From: Burkholderiaceae bacterium
GTDB taxonomy: Bacteria; Pseudomonadota; Gammaproteobacteria; Burkholderiales; Burkholderiaceae_B
Direction: 5' to 3'
Length of the DNA: 64,000 nucleotides
Assembly: GCA_021208885.1 (NCBI GenBank)
Contig: JAJOJF010000015.1
Span: 80,110-144,109, forward strand
A program made the position numbers and the translations under genes. This document shows, piece by piece, positions 18,872-28,244 of the stretch. Under the pieces are notes generated by a model. That model was given only the letters and a program-made list of their open reading frames with translations. It did not search any database and was not told the origin of the DNA. Position 1 is the stretch's first letter. Every line of letters starts with the position of its first letter.

Positions 18872-19690
18872 CTAGCTGCTGCGCCCAGGCTCATAGCCAA
18901 GCGCGCCCGAGATGGTGCGCGCCGTTTCAACTAACTGCTGCACCCAACCATCTTGCATGCGCTCAGCTGGCGCTGAAATCGACAAGCCTGCCACGAGCCG
19001 ACCGGTGTCATCGCGAATGCCGGCAGCAATGCAGCGCACCCCCATCTCGAGCTCCTCGTTGTCACGGGCGTAGCCCAGGCGACGCACCAACGCCAATTCC
19101 CGATCAAGCGCATCAAAATTAGTGATGCTGTTGCGCGTACTGCCAGCCAACCCCGTGCGCGTCACATACGCCCGAACCTGCCTGGGATCTGCCGCTGACA
19201 GGAACAACTTGCCCGTAGACGTCAGATGCAAAGGAGCACGCCCGCCAATGGCACGCACCACTTGCATGCCTGAGCGCTCGCTCCAGGCACGATCGACGTA
19301 GACAATCTCATCTCCCTGCTGAATCGAGAGGTTTACCGTCTGACCGGTGAGCTTATGCAAGGCTTGCATGGCATCCAAGGCCGCCTCGCGCACGTTCAGG
19401 CGCCCACGCACAAGCGAACCGAGCTCCAGCAGGCGCATGCCCAACTGGTACACGCCGTTGTCGACGCGATCAACATAGCGCGCAATGACCAAATCATTCA
19501 GAATTCGATGGGCTGTTGAGGGATGCAGGCCGGTGGTGGCAGCAAGCACCTTTAGCGACACGGGCTCACGTTCGCTAGCCAAGGCATCGAGCAAGCGCGT
19601 AGCCCGCTCGATCACCTGTATGGTCATGCCACTGGTGTCTACGTTATCCGCAACTCTGCGCTCAGCGGACTGATCAATGATTCTGGGCAT
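18872..19690 (-). CDS. IclR family transcriptional regulator
   Basis: The 272-residue protein has an N-terminal winged helix (about residues 24-85; TIQVIERATRLLDAL, TGLHPSTAHRILNDL) and the IclR effector domain (GLAGSTRNSI, GVRCIAAGIRD, ISAPAERM). IclR proteins respond to small organic acids or aromatic compounds and usually control catabolic genes. Here the neighbours are the phasin gene (same strand, 136 bases downstream) and the cinA-like gene (same strand, upstream), so the target is not obvious. A later start at MTIQVIER (residue 22) would also give a full-length regulator. Confidence 0.9.
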   Translation of the reverse strand: MPRIIDQSAERRVADNVDTSGMTIQVIERATRLLDALASEREPVSLKVLAATTGLHPSTAHRILNDLVIARYVDRVDNGVYQLGMRLLELGSLVRGRLNVREAALDAMQALHKLTGQTVNLSIQQGDEIVYVDRAWSERSGMQVVRAIGGRAPLHLTSTGKLFLSAADPRQVRAYVTRTGLAGSTRNSITNFDALDRELALVRRLGYARDNEELEMGVRCIAAGIRDDTGRLVAGLSISAPAERMQDGWVQQLVETARTISGALGYEPGRSS

Positions 19691-19823
19691 ATTGGCATCC
19701 CTCGTTTACACGACGGCTCAGCAAAATTGTGGCACCGCAACAAATTTCATGCCATATTATGAAACTTCGACCCACATTGCAACCGTCAGTTACGTCGACA
19801 CACTGGCTGCACCAGCCGTTGCC

Positions 19824-20660
19824 TCACTCGATCCGGGTGCCATTGCGCGAGACCGGCGCTTCGAGCTTGGCACCCAAAGCCTGGGCCTGCTCACGTAAAT
19901 ACTTCAAGGCCGCTGACAAATCTTCGCTCGGCCCTTTGACGCCAAGCTCGATGTGGGGCGACTTGCCATCTTCACCAACTGAGGGCAAGCTAAATGCCCG
20001 CACGCGCGGCCATTGTTCCTGGACAGCGACCAAAGCAGGCGTAATCCGTGCCTCTGGCACACCGTAAGAGATGAAAGACAGTTCGTCGTGCACGACAGGG
20101 TGATGGAATGCGGCATAGCGGGTGTCTAGCGTTTGTTCAAGCATCGGCCATGCCATCACTGGAAAACCCGGCACAAATGTGTGGCGACGGATATAGAAGC
20201 CCGGGATCCGGTTAAAGGGATTGGGCACTATCTCCGAGCCCACAGGATAAACGCCCATTTGCAAGCGCTGCTGGTTTTCAGGTACGGACATGTCGGCTGT
20301 GCCCTGGCCTTTGGCGGCCATCTCGGCGCAGCGCAGCGTGATCTCGCGTTCAGCCTCAGGATGCAACGCCAGCGGCAAGCCCAGGGCAGCGCCTGCCGCC
20401 TGGCGGGTATGGTCATCCGGTGTAGCACCGATGCCGCCACAACAGAGCACCTCATCACCACTGGCAAAGGTCTGCACCAAAGCATCGGTCAGGATCTCGC
20501 GATCATCAGGCACTACCCGCATCCACGACAGCTGCAAGCCGCGTGCAGCTAACAGTTCAATCACTTTAGGAAAATGCTTGTCCTGGCGACGACCCGACAA
20601 AATCTCGTCGCCCACCACCACCAACCCAAACCGGGGCGTGGTCTTGTCTGTTTGTGTCAT
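19824..20660 (-). CDS. CinA/MoaB-type molybdopterin-binding domain protein
   Basis: A 278-residue stand-alone protein of the molybdopterin-binding fold found in the first half of CinA. It has VVVGDEILSGRRQDKH near the N-terminus, the GGIGATPDDHT motif and NPFNRIPGF later on. It lacks the CinA C-terminal NMN deamidase domain. In CinA proteins this domain is linked to ADP-ribose pyrophosphatase activity, but the function of single-domain forms is unclear. I prefer ATG 20660; a TTG two codons earlier is also in frame. It is a single gene between IclR and the EI24 gene. Confidence 0.85.
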   Translation of the reverse strand: MTQTDKTTPRFGLVVVGDEILSGRRQDKHFPKVIELLAARGLQLSWMRVVPDDREILTDALVQTFASGDEVLCCGGIGATPDDHTRQAAGAALGLPLALHPEAEREITLRCAEMAAKGQGTADMSVPENQQRLQMGVYPVGSEIVPNPFNRIPGFYIRRHTFVPGFPVMAWPMLEQTLDTRYAAFHHPVVHDELSFISYGVPEARITPALVAVQEQWPRVRAFSLPSVGEDGKSPHIELGVKGPSEDLSAALKYLREQAQALGAKLEAPVSRNGTRIE

Positions 20661-20735
20661 GCTCAATTAATCCAGTCAAACTAAAAAAACCGATCCTCGT
20701 GGGTCACCGCACCAGGTTTGACGACAAGGACCCTA

Positions 20736-21542
20736 TCACCTCGTCTGCACCGCTGGCTCATGATCCAATCGTCGCAACTGGCGCAAGGCCTCAAAGCTGT
20801 AGTGCGCATAAACCAGACCCGAAAACACCGGCAAAAATACCCAGGCTGGCGGAATCAGGTTGATTAGCGCACACACAAGCCCAAGCACCCAAAACCCTGA
20901 ACTGCGTTCACGCCACAACAGCTGCCGCTCATCCGGATTGGCATAGTCAACCACGGCGTCCACGCGCATCATTCGATTAAACGCAAACGTCCACCAAAAC
21001 AAAGACAGCACCAGCCCTAGCGGTGGAATCAGCCACAGCGGCAATGTCATGACCCAACCCACCACAAACATCATCGACACCCAGATGGCATTCCAGACAC
21101 TGATCACCGTGGCATGCTTGCCGCGTGCATCAACATCCGGGTAGTCGCGCTTGCCTACGTGCGCAAGCACCAGCGGCATAATCCAGACAGCCGCTACAGC
21201 CAGCCCTCCAATGCCCGCCAACGGCAAAAGGATAAACACCGCTGCGATCGGAATCAGCCAGGCTTTGAGCGCTAAAAAAGCGGTGGTTCCAATCACCGGG
21301 TCAACCATACCAGGCACGGATGATTCAGTGAGCTCGGCACTAAGCCACTCAGTCAAAGGCGTCCAGCCTAGCCACAGCAGAACAACGGTCAGCAGCATGA
21401 TCACCACAAACGGCATAAAAAGCGCAAAGATCATGCGCGGATGCATCTGTGAGCGCAAAGCCCGCCAAAACGCTTGGCTAACGTCTCGCCCGAGCGCACT
21501 GCGCGCTGAAGGATTATGCCGATGCGATTGAATTTGATTCAT
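20736..21542 (-). CDS. EI24 domain-containing (CysZ-like) inner membrane protein
   Basis: The 268-residue protein has about six hydrophobic segments with the EI24/CysZ character: a long first helix near residues 38-60, a pair at 88-122, and later WTFAFNRMMRVDAV and SGLVYAHYSFEALRQ. CysZ proteins transport sulfate, but the family is wide, and no sulfur gene lies nearby to support that role here. The C-terminal tail is charged and cytoplasmic. It lies 75 bases upstream of the cinA-like gene on the same strand and is divergent from the thioredoxin gene. Confidence 0.83.
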   Translation of the reverse strand: MNQIQSHRHNPSARSALGRDVSQAFWRALRSQMHPRMIFALFMPFVVIMLLTVVLLWLGWTPLTEWLSAELTESSVPGMVDPVIGTTAFLALKAWLIPIAAVFILLPLAGIGGLAVAAVWIMPLVLAHVGKRDYPDVDARGKHATVISVWNAIWVSMMFVVGWVMTLPLWLIPPLGLVLSLFWWTFAFNRMMRVDAVVDYANPDERQLLWRERSSGFWVLGLVCALINLIPPAWVFLPVFSGLVYAHYSFEALRQLRRLDHEPAVQTR

Positions 21543-21683
21543 AAGCTGTTGAACGACGCAGCAAAAAGCCAGCCGACTACAAGTTAACGTTAAACCTCGC
21601 TATCATAGTCCGTTAGACTCAGTAACAAGATAATCGCCTGATACAAAACCTTTTAGTGCTCCCAAAAAAACCGGTCACCCATC

Positions 21684-22076
21684 ATGCCCCCATCGACGGT
21701 CACCCTGCCCCAAACGCCTGAAGTCAAAGCTCGTCTGGCAAAGCCAGCCGAGATGCTCGTGGCTTGCTATTGCGCAGCCTGGTGTGACACCTGTAAGTTG
21801 TACCGAGATCGATTCGAGGCCTTGGCTGCGCAACATCCGGCGCATGCCTTTGTGTGGATTGATATCGAGGACCATCCAGAACTGCTGGGAGATGAGGATG
21901 TGGAGAATTTTCCGACGCTGATGGTGGAGCGTGCGGGCAAGGTGCTGTTTTTTGGGACGATGCTGCCACATATTCAGCAGCTTGAACGTCTGATCGCCAC
22001 GCTATCAGACGATCCGAACGCGTCCACCCAAACAACTGAACTGCCTGACGTACGGCATTTGTTGATGCAAGGCTAG
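21684..22076 (+). CDS. Thioredoxin-fold protein
   Basis: The 130-residue protein has a thioredoxin fold with the active site WCDTC (Trp33, Cys34, Cys37) after VACYCAAW, and the cis-proline segment FPTLMVER. The WCDTC site differs from the WCGPC of housekeeping thioredoxin, and there is an extra cysteine at residue 30. There is no signal peptide, so it should act in the cytoplasm. It is divergent from the EI24 gene. Its last four bases overlap the 3' end of the convergent helicase gene. Confidence 0.87.
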   Translation: MPPSTVTLPQTPEVKARLAKPAEMLVACYCAAWCDTCKLYRDRFEALAAQHPAHAFVWIDIEDHPELLGDEDVENFPTLMVERAGKVLFFGTMLPHIQQLERLIATLSDDPNASTQTTELPDVRHLLMQG

Positions 22077-23590
22077 TTGCCAGCCGACTCGCTCGAGGGC
22101 GCGGTGTCTTTGTCCACTGGCTTGGGCGCAGCGCCAAGCAACACGCCGAGTCCAGCCTTGCGCTGGGTCATTGCAGGTTTGGCAGTTGACTGTTTGGCGG
22201 ACTCGCGGGTCGAGGTTGCAGCTGCCGCCGGTTCATAGGGCTTTAAGAAGAACTCATCAACCGGCGGCTTGGGCGGTTCAATGTAAGTGCGGTCGCGTCC
22301 ACGCCCTCGATCTGATCCGCGCTCACGGCCACGATCGCGAGCCGCACCTGAACTTAAGGCCCGGTCAGACGAACGCGGGTAAGCCTTGGGCACGTCAAGC
22401 TCGCCACGTTCAATCGGACGCTTGATCAGCTTTTCAACTTCGATGAGGAGCTTTTCTTGTGCGGGGGTGTAGAGCGAAATCGCGTCACCCAAGGCACCGG
22501 CGCGGCCAGTACGACCAATCCGATGCACATAATCTTCGGCACTGTAAGGCAAATCGTAATTGATCACGCACGGCACGCCCGCAACATCAAGCCCGCGTGC
22601 CGCTACATCAGTAGCCACCAGAACTTCCAATTCACCCGCTTTGAAAGCATCAAGGGCCTTCATGCGATCGGCTTGCGACTTGTCCCCATGAATCGATTCG
22701 GCTTTGACGCCGTCGCGCTCAAGCTCCCTGGCTAAGCGCGACGTGCCAATCTTGGTATTGGAGAAGACGATTACCTGATTCAGCCCTTTGGACTTGACCA
22801 GGTGCACAACTGCGGCACGCTTGTCTTGTTCAGCCACCGGATACGCAATTTGCGTAACCGTATCAGCCGTGGCATTGCGTTTGGCCACTTCGATTTCCAC
22901 CGGTGTCTTCTGATAGGTGCGTGCGAGCTTTCTGATTTCAGCACTGAAAGTGGCCGAGAACAACAACGTCTGGCGCTGCGCCGGCAAAGCTCTGATAATT
23001 CGATCGAGGTCCGGCAAAAACCCCATGTCAAGCATGCGATCGGCCTCATCAAGCACCAGGATACCAACTTGCGATAAGTTGACGGTGTTTTGCGAGAGGT
23101 GATCCAGTAACCGACCGGGCGTGGCAATCAATACCTCGCACCCTTGGCGCAAAGCTTCCTTTTGTGGGCCGATATCGACCCCGCCAAACACCACGGCACT
23201 GCGCAACGGGGTGTAAAGGCCATAACGCTTGACGCTCTCAAACACCTGATCAGCCAATTCACGCGTCGGCGTCAGGATCAAAGCCCTGACCGGGTGGCGA
23301 GCCGGCGAGGCACTGGCATTGGCCAGTGGCATCAGCCTGTGCAGTATCGGCAGCGTAAAAGCAGCCGTCTTGCCGGTGCCTGTCTGGGCAGCACCCATAA
23401 CGTCTCGGCCTGCCATGATCTCGGGCAAGGCTTGCGCCTGAATCGGCGTGGGCACCGTGTACCCGGTCTGTTTGACCGCCTGCAGAATCAGGCTGTGTAG
23501 ACCAATCGCATCAAATGTTGGCGGGGGCATTTCGCTGGCTGATGATGCAGCGGTCGCATCTGTCGCCTGGGGGGTATCGCTGTCTGTCAT
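22073..23590 (-). CDS. rhlE: DEAD-box RNA helicase, RhlE group
   Basis: ATP-dependent RNA helicase for ribosome assembly or RNA turnover. The 505-residue protein shows the Q motif (PTPIQAQALP), motif I AQTGTGKT, motif II VLDEADRMLDMGF, motif III SAT and motif VI HRIGRTGRAG. The C-terminal tail (after about residue 385) is low-complexity, with RDRGRERGSDRGRGRDR for RNA binding, then Ala/Lys-rich sequence. The RhlE assignment follows from the DEAD core and the basic tail. It is convergent with the thioredoxin gene with a 4-base overlap. Confidence 0.93.
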   Translation of the reverse strand: MTDSDTPQATDATAASSASEMPPPTFDAIGLHSLILQAVKQTGYTVPTPIQAQALPEIMAGRDVMGAAQTGTGKTAAFTLPILHRLMPLANASASPARHPVRALILTPTRELADQVFESVKRYGLYTPLRSAVVFGGVDIGPQKEALRQGCEVLIATPGRLLDHLSQNTVNLSQVGILVLDEADRMLDMGFLPDLDRIIRALPAQRQTLLFSATFSAEIRKLARTYQKTPVEIEVAKRNATADTVTQIAYPVAEQDKRAAVVHLVKSKGLNQVIVFSNTKIGTSRLARELERDGVKAESIHGDKSQADRMKALDAFKAGELEVLVATDVAARGLDVAGVPCVINYDLPYSAEDYVHRIGRTGRAGALGDAISLYTPAQEKLLIEVEKLIKRPIERGELDVPKAYPRSSDRALSSGAARDRGRERGSDRGRGRDRTYIEPPKPPVDEFFLKPYEPAAAATSTRESAKQSTAKPAMTQRKAGLGVLLGAAPKPVDKDTAPSSESAGN

Positions 23591-23682
23591 AAGGTTCCGA
23601 TCTAACTGAAGACTCAGTGTACTGCAACTATCGGGTTAACCATGACAAATTCAAGACAGTGTGGTGCAGTTGCCACCCGGGA

Positions 23683-24033
23683 TCACCACCAGCCAATCAG
23701 CGCTCGCAACACCCAAAACGCCACCATGCCGCCAAGAATCATGATGAGCACGTTGCGGGTTTTTTGAAATAGCCAGATGGCAACCAACGCCGCAAACAGG
23801 CGCTGATCAACCACAGTCGCCATGCTGTCGGGTGTTGACCAGGGCAACAGAATTGGCACAATAATGGCGGTCAGTGCTGCCGCTGGCGCGTAGCGCAAGG
23901 CACGCCTGACCCCTTCGCTCAGAGGCACGCGGTGGCCAAACAAATGATAGCTTGCGCGCGTCAAGAACGTGCAAAGCGCCAGCAGCGCAATGGCGCCATA
24001 CAGATACCAGTGGTTTGCCAGGGCTTGTTCCAT
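23683..24033 (-). CDS. azlD: AzlD family branched-chain amino acid exporter subunit
   Basis: AzlD is the small subunit that works with AzlC to export branched-chain amino acids. The 116-residue protein has four hydrophobic segments, with LCTFLTRASYHLFG and ALRYAPAAALTAIIVP as the recognised AzlD stretches. I placed the start at ATG 24033, 22 bases after the azlC stop. An upstream in-frame ATG at 24102 would overlap azlC by 47 bases and add an unusual basic leader. The pair azlC-azlD is in operon order on the minus strand. Confidence 0.88.
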   Translation of the reverse strand: MEQALANHWYLYGAIALLALCTFLTRASYHLFGHRVPLSEGVRRALRYAPAAALTAIIVPILLPWSTPDSMATVVDQRLFAALVAIWLFQKTRNVLIMILGGMVAFWVLRALIGWW

Positions 24034-24055
24034 CGTTGTCTGTGCCCGCCTCTTT

Positions 24056-24850
24056 CTACCGTTTCTTTTTAAAAGCCATTTCGGCCCAGATTCCAGCCAC
24101 AATCCCCACGATAACCGCCGCCAGGAGACCCAGACGCAAAGGCAGGCCTTGCGAGACCCACGCCGTTATGCCAGCTGCAAGCATCGAAACCAGCATGGGC
24201 CGGCTGTTGGCCAATGGAATCGTAATGGCCATCAGTGCCAGCACAGCCGCGTAGTCCAACGACCATTCCGTTGGCACCAGTGATCCAAGCGCGATGCCGA
24301 GCAACGACGATGTTTGCCAGGTAAACCAACCTGGAACAATCGTCGCCAAGAAAAACGAGCGTTGCGGGGCAGTACCCTTGATGTCAGCCTCGCCAAACCG
24401 TGGCATGAACAACACAAATGACATGTCAGTCGTGAAGTAGCCATACGTCAAACGCTTATACCAAGGCAAGGACTGGAAGTAAGGCTGGAGCGCCGCGCTA
24501 AATATCAGGAATCTCAGGTTAACGATCAAGCCAGCGGCAAATATCAACCAAAGCGGCGCACCTGATGCAATCAAAGGCAATGAGGTCAGCTGGGCCGAGC
24601 CTGCATATACCAGCAGTGTCATCCAGACAGCAGCGCTCTCCGTCAAACCGGACTTAACCATCGCCACGCCAGTGACCAAACCCCATGTGAATGTAGCAAT
24701 CAAGGCGGGACGCACGGCAATAAGCGCCTCGCGCCTTGCGGCCTGGCACTCGGCTTTTAGTGAGAGATTTGCTTCAGAAGACACAGATACCCATTCCAGC
24801 ACAAACACGCAACTGGCCCATAATTTGCCAGCTTGCTCTAAGAAATACAT
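24056..24850 (-). CDS. azlC: AzlC family branched-chain amino acid exporter subunit
   Basis: AzlC is the large permease subunit of the AzlCD exporter. The 264-residue protein has a polar N-terminus of about 45 residues and then about seven to eight membrane segments. Family stretches are YAGSAQLTSLPLI, NLRFLIFSAAL and YGYFTTDMSFVLF. The start is uncertain: ATG 24850 is used here, a farther in-frame ATG lies at 24892, and the conserved core begins only near ALIAVRPALI. It is divergent from the zinc-finger gene. Confidence 0.88.
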   Translation of the reverse strand: MYFLEQAGKLWASCVFVLEWVSVSSEANLSLKAECQAARREALIAVRPALIATFTWGLVTGVAMVKSGLTESAAVWMTLLVYAGSAQLTSLPLIASGAPLWLIFAAGLIVNLRFLIFSAALQPYFQSLPWYKRLTYGYFTTDMSFVLFMPRFGEADIKGTAPQRSFFLATIVPGWFTWQTSSLLGIALGSLVPTEWSLDYAAVLALMAITIPLANSRPMLVSMLAAGITAWVSQGLPLRLGLLAAVIVGIVAGIWAEMAFKKKR

Positions 24851-24910
24851 CAGATTGTAATCCTGTGCCTTGGTACAATCGGAACAGTTCAACTTTTAAG
24901 AGATCTAGCG

Positions 24911-25135
24911 ATGTCTGAGCCCGTTTCTACAGAAAGCGCCGACCTGACTGCGCAGACAGTCACCGTGACCGCTGATGATCTGCCGCTGCACTGCCCTGGC
25001 GACAAGGCGCCGGTATGGAGCATGCATCCTCGCGTGTTCCTCGACGTCACAAAAACTGGCGAGGTCAAGTGCCCTTACTGTGGCACCAACTATAAACTCG
25101 CCCCCGGCACCGTGCTTTCCGGCCACGGTCACTGA
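24911..25135 (+). CDS. Zinc-finger (zf-CHCC) domain protein
   Basis: A 74-residue protein with an acidic, Thr-rich N-terminus and a compact zinc site made by Cys28, His39, Cys54 and Cys57 (LHCPG, MHPRVFLDV, CPYCGTNY). The same CHCC fold occurs in the NDUFS6 subunit of respiratory complex I, and short bacterial homologues are widespread; a role in complex I or its assembly is inference. An extended -10 (TGGTACAAT, 24871-24879) lies 32 bases before the ATG. A SnoaL-type gene follows after 26 bases. Confidence 0.9.
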   Translation: MSEPVSTESADLTAQTVTVTADDLPLHCPGDKAPVWSMHPRVFLDVTKTGEVKCPYCGTNYKLAPGTVLSGHGH

Positions 25136-25161
25136 CTCGACCATTGACCAGACCAACCTCC

Positions 25162-25584
25162 ATGTTTGCGACCCCGAACGAAGCCGAACAAGCGTTTTAT
25201 CAGGCACTCGCCCGCGGTGATGTCGAGGGGCTAATGCAAGTATGGGCTGGTGACGAAGAAATCCTCTGCGTACACCCGGGTGGCTTGCGCTTGATCGGAC
25301 ACTTGGCCGTGCGTGAGTCTTGGGAGGCGATCCTAAAACATGGCGGTTTGCACATCGAGACATCCAAAGTGGTGGAGCTATCAACCATGGTCAGCGCCAC
25401 CCACTCGGTAATTGAACAGATCCGCGCCATGGGTCCCAATGGCACTGAACATGCCTATTGCTACGCCACCAACGTGTTTCACAAAGGACCGGCTGGCTGG
25501 CGCATCGTCATGCATCACGCAAGTGCCGCTCCCGAACGGGCTAGCGCATTTGACTTGCACGATATGCCTGGCACGCTGCACTGA
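25162..25584 (+). CDS. SnoaL/NTF2-like small protein
   Basis: The 140-residue protein has the cone-shaped NTF2-like fold: an N-terminal helix FYQALARGDVEGLMQVWA, then CVHPGGLRLIGHLAVRESWEAIL and a final beta strand GWRIVMHHAS. Such proteins are steroid isomerase relatives with varied or unknown activity, and several conserved His and Asp residues line the likely pocket. I chose ATG 25162; a TTG six codons earlier is in frame. It is followed by the hydrolase gene after 6 bases, so the two are probably co-translated. Confidence 0.85.
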   Translation: MFATPNEAEQAFYQALARGDVEGLMQVWAGDEEILCVHPGGLRLIGHLAVRESWEAILKHGGLHIETSKVVELSTMVSATHSVIEQIRAMGPNGTEHAYCYATNVFHKGPAGWRIVMHHASAAPERASAFDLHDMPGTLH

Positions 25585-25590
25585 CGATTG

Positions 25591-26676
25591 ATGACGGCAC
25601 AGATAGACACCTCCCCCTGTCGCGCACCAGTCTGGTTGCCTGGGGGTCACCTACAAACCTTGTACGGCTCCCTGGCTGCCCCCGCAAACCGATTGAGGTT
25701 TGTGCGCGAGCGGGTTAGAACCGCTGACGGTGACTTTCTGGACTTTGACTGGAGCGCGCCTGGCCTGGTGCTGCACCCCAAGGGCCGGGCAACCAACCGT
25801 GATGGCCTGCCAAGGCACGGTGCGGCCACGCGGTGGATGGAAGCTGCTGACAGCGAACTGATACGACAGCATCAAAGTGCGCCAGCACTGGTGCTGCTGC
25901 ACGGCCTGGAAGGCGACAGCAACAGTCGCTACGTGCAATCTATCCTGCAGCATTTCCGGGCTCGTGGCTGGCTCGTGGTGCTGGCTCATTTCCGTGGCTG
26001 CTCTGGCGTACCGAACCTACTGGCGCGGTCATACTTCTCTGGTGACATCGACGAAGTCGACTTCATCCTCAAAGCAGTCATCGAGCGAGCGCCGCTGGCT
26101 CAATGGCATGTTGCTGGAGTATCGCTTGGCGGCAATGCATTGTTGAAATACCTCGGGGAACGCGCAGGCCAAATCGCGTCCATCGAAGCGGCGGTGAGCA
26201 TCTGCGCGCCCATGGATCTTCTGGCCGCTGGCAATCGTCTAAGTGATGACTGGATCTGCCGCCATCTATACACCCGGCATTTCTTGCGAACCATGAAACC
26301 CAAGATCATGGAGAAAGCCAGCCGTTTTCCGGGGGCGATTGACGTGACACGGGTATCGCGCGCCAAAACCTTGAAAGATTTTGATGATGCCTATACCGCG
26401 CCCATGCACGGTTTTGCCAACGCCCTGGATTACTGGCAAAAGGCTTCAAGCAAGCCCTGGCTGCCTTACATTGAAGTGCCCACGCTCATCTTGAATCCGC
26501 GCAACGATCCCTTCATCCCGGAACCATCACTGCCCGGCCCGTCCGAGGCCAGCGCCAAGGTCATCCTGCACCAGCCAGCCGAAGGTGGACACATGGGCTT
26601 CGTGACAGGCACATTTCCAGGCAACTTGAACTGGCTACCGGCTCGCCTTGCAAAGTTTTTTAACTCGAGGCATTAA
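25591..26676 (+). CDS. YheT-family alpha/beta hydrolase
   Basis: The 361-residue protein is an alpha/beta hydrolase of the YheT/ABHD1 group. Its opening (PVWLPGGHLQTLYGSL) is characteristic, followed by LVLLHGLEGDSNSRY, the nucleophile elbow GVSLGGNALLKYLGE and a catalytic-histidine segment EGGHMGFV near the C-terminus. The substrate is unknown; lipids or esters are likely by fold. Start ATG 25591 lies 6 bases after the SnoaL gene. It ends 15 bases before the convergent M48 protease gene. Confidence 0.9.
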   Translation: MTAQIDTSPCRAPVWLPGGHLQTLYGSLAAPANRLRFVRERVRTADGDFLDFDWSAPGLVLHPKGRATNRDGLPRHGAATRWMEAADSELIRQHQSAPALVLLHGLEGDSNSRYVQSILQHFRARGWLVVLAHFRGCSGVPNLLARSYFSGDIDEVDFILKAVIERAPLAQWHVAGVSLGGNALLKYLGERAGQIASIEAAVSICAPMDLLAAGNRLSDDWICRHLYTRHFLRTMKPKIMEKASRFPGAIDVTRVSRAKTLKDFDDAYTAPMHGFANALDYWQKASSKPWLPYIEVPTLILNPRNDPFIPEPSLPGPSEASAKVILHQPAEGGHMGFVTGTFPGNLNWLPARLAKFFNSRH

Positions 26677-26691
26677 TTTGCTGTTGAATGC

Positions 26692-28200
26692 TTAGCTGCT
26701 GAACTTTTCCAGCAGCGCTTTTTCCTGGTCCATGCGTGTGCGCAAAACCCGGATTTCGGCGTCTATGCGGGACTGTTCATGAAAGTTCTGTGTCATTTCA
26801 CGAGCCTGCTGTAACTGTGCCATTGCCGATGGCAAAGCGCCCGTGAGCACATAATAATCCGCCATGGCGCGTCGGGCCTGAGCCGGCTGGTTTGAGTCAG
26901 CGAGATTTACCGCCAGCAACTGGTAAAGCACTGGGGACTCAGCGGGCCATTTCTTGATCTGTTCTTGCAAAAATTTTGCTGCCTCGGCATGACGCCCCAG
27001 CTTTTGCAGGGCACGCGCTTGTATCTCAGCCAGGGCGCGGTGATTGGGCCAGCGCGCCAGCGCAGAACGACTGATCGAAAGTGCCGAGCTGGCATTGTCT
27101 TGCGCCAGCGCCAAGGCGGCAGCCTGTCGCTCGATGTAGGGAGAATCCTTGACTCCCTCTCGCGCATAGCCGAGAAACCGTTTGGCATCTTCATACTGAC
27201 GTCGCTGCGAAGCAAGTTCGGAAAGGGCTAGCCAGGCTGCCGAGCGCTGTGCGCCCTTTAACCGCCTGCCCTCGTCTTGCAGCTTGTCCACCACTCTAGT
27301 CACATCGTGACGCTCGATTGTCTGCAACACCAACGCCCGAGCACGAACATACCAGAACGCATCCGAACTCGGGTATTGGTTTTTGTCGAGCAACTGGGTG
27401 CGGTTTTGCATGTCAGTCATGCGATCAATGCTTAACGGGTGGGTACTGAAGTAGGCGTTGCCACCGGAGGTGCCCATGTTGAACTGGGCGTTATTCATGA
27501 GCTTGGCAAACATCTCTTGAAGGCCGTTAGGGTCATACCCGGCTTTGGTGAGCATGTGAAACCCGACGCGGTCAGCCTCCCTTTCAGCATCACGCGAGTA
27601 GCCTAACTGCCGATCAATCGCAGCGGCCTGACCAAACGCAGCAACGCCAGAGGCGACGTTCACGCCACCGGCCAACGCAGCGAGCAACGCCGCGGCCACG
27701 GATGCCATGGCGATCATCTCACTTTGTTTTTGCTGTGTGAGTCCACGAGCAATGTGGCGTTGCGTGACGTGCGCAATTTCGTGGGCGACCACACCCGCTA
27801 CTTCAGACTCAGAGCCTGCCTGCACGATCAAACCGGTGTTGATCCCGATGTAGCCGCCTGGCAATGCAAAGGCGTTAAATTGTGGACTCAGCACACCAAA
27901 CACATCAACATGCAGGTTGTGATTGGGTGCGTAACGGGCCAAGCGCTTGCCCATGTCATTCAGGTATTGATTGATCTCAGAATCGTGCACGTAAGTAGGA
28001 TCGCGCCGGCCCTGCGCAATGATGAGATCGCCTAAAGCGCGCTCCATGGCTGGCGACAAATCCGATCCGCTAGCGGCGCCCATACTGGGCAAGCCCATCG
28101 GCTGAGCCAGTGCGGGAGCGCTCGCCAAAGTGGGGGCAGCAGCCACCAAAACGACGGCTGCGAGCTTACGCTTAATGGATGACGGCACGCTTAACATCAT
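26692..28200 (-). CDS. bepA: Periplasmic M48 metalloprotease with TPR repeats (BepA-like)
   Basis: BepA-type proteases degrade or rescue stalled outer-membrane proteins such as LptD in the periplasm. The 502-residue protein has a signal peptide (residues 1-33, ending APALAQ), a catalytic zinc motif HEIAH at residues 140-144 with the third ligand in a DAEREADRVG segment, and a helical TPR region from about residue 300. Length and order match BepA/YfgC. It starts with two adjacent ATGs and is divergent from galU with a 44-base gap. Confidence 0.92.
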   Translation of the reverse strand: MMLSVPSSIKRKLAAVVLVAAAPTLASAPALAQPMGLPSMGAASGSDLSPAMERALGDLIIAQGRRDPTYVHDSEINQYLNDMGKRLARYAPNHNLHVDVFGVLSPQFNAFALPGGYIGINTGLIVQAGSESEVAGVVAHEIAHVTQRHIARGLTQQKQSEMIAMASVAAALLAALAGGVNVASGVAAFGQAAAIDRQLGYSRDAEREADRVGFHMLTKAGYDPNGLQEMFAKLMNNAQFNMGTSGGNAYFSTHPLSIDRMTDMQNRTQLLDKNQYPSSDAFWYVRARALVLQTIERHDVTRVVDKLQDEGRRLKGAQRSAAWLALSELASQRRQYEDAKRFLGYAREGVKDSPYIERQAAALALAQDNASSALSISRSALARWPNHRALAEIQARALQKLGRHAEAAKFLQEQIKKWPAESPVLYQLLAVNLADSNQPAQARRAMADYYVLTGALPSAMAQLQQAREMTQNFHEQSRIDAEIRVLRTRMDQEKALLEKFSS

Positions 28201-28244
28201 TTCGTTATGATAACGGGCATTAATTAAAGTTCCGGAAACAACCC

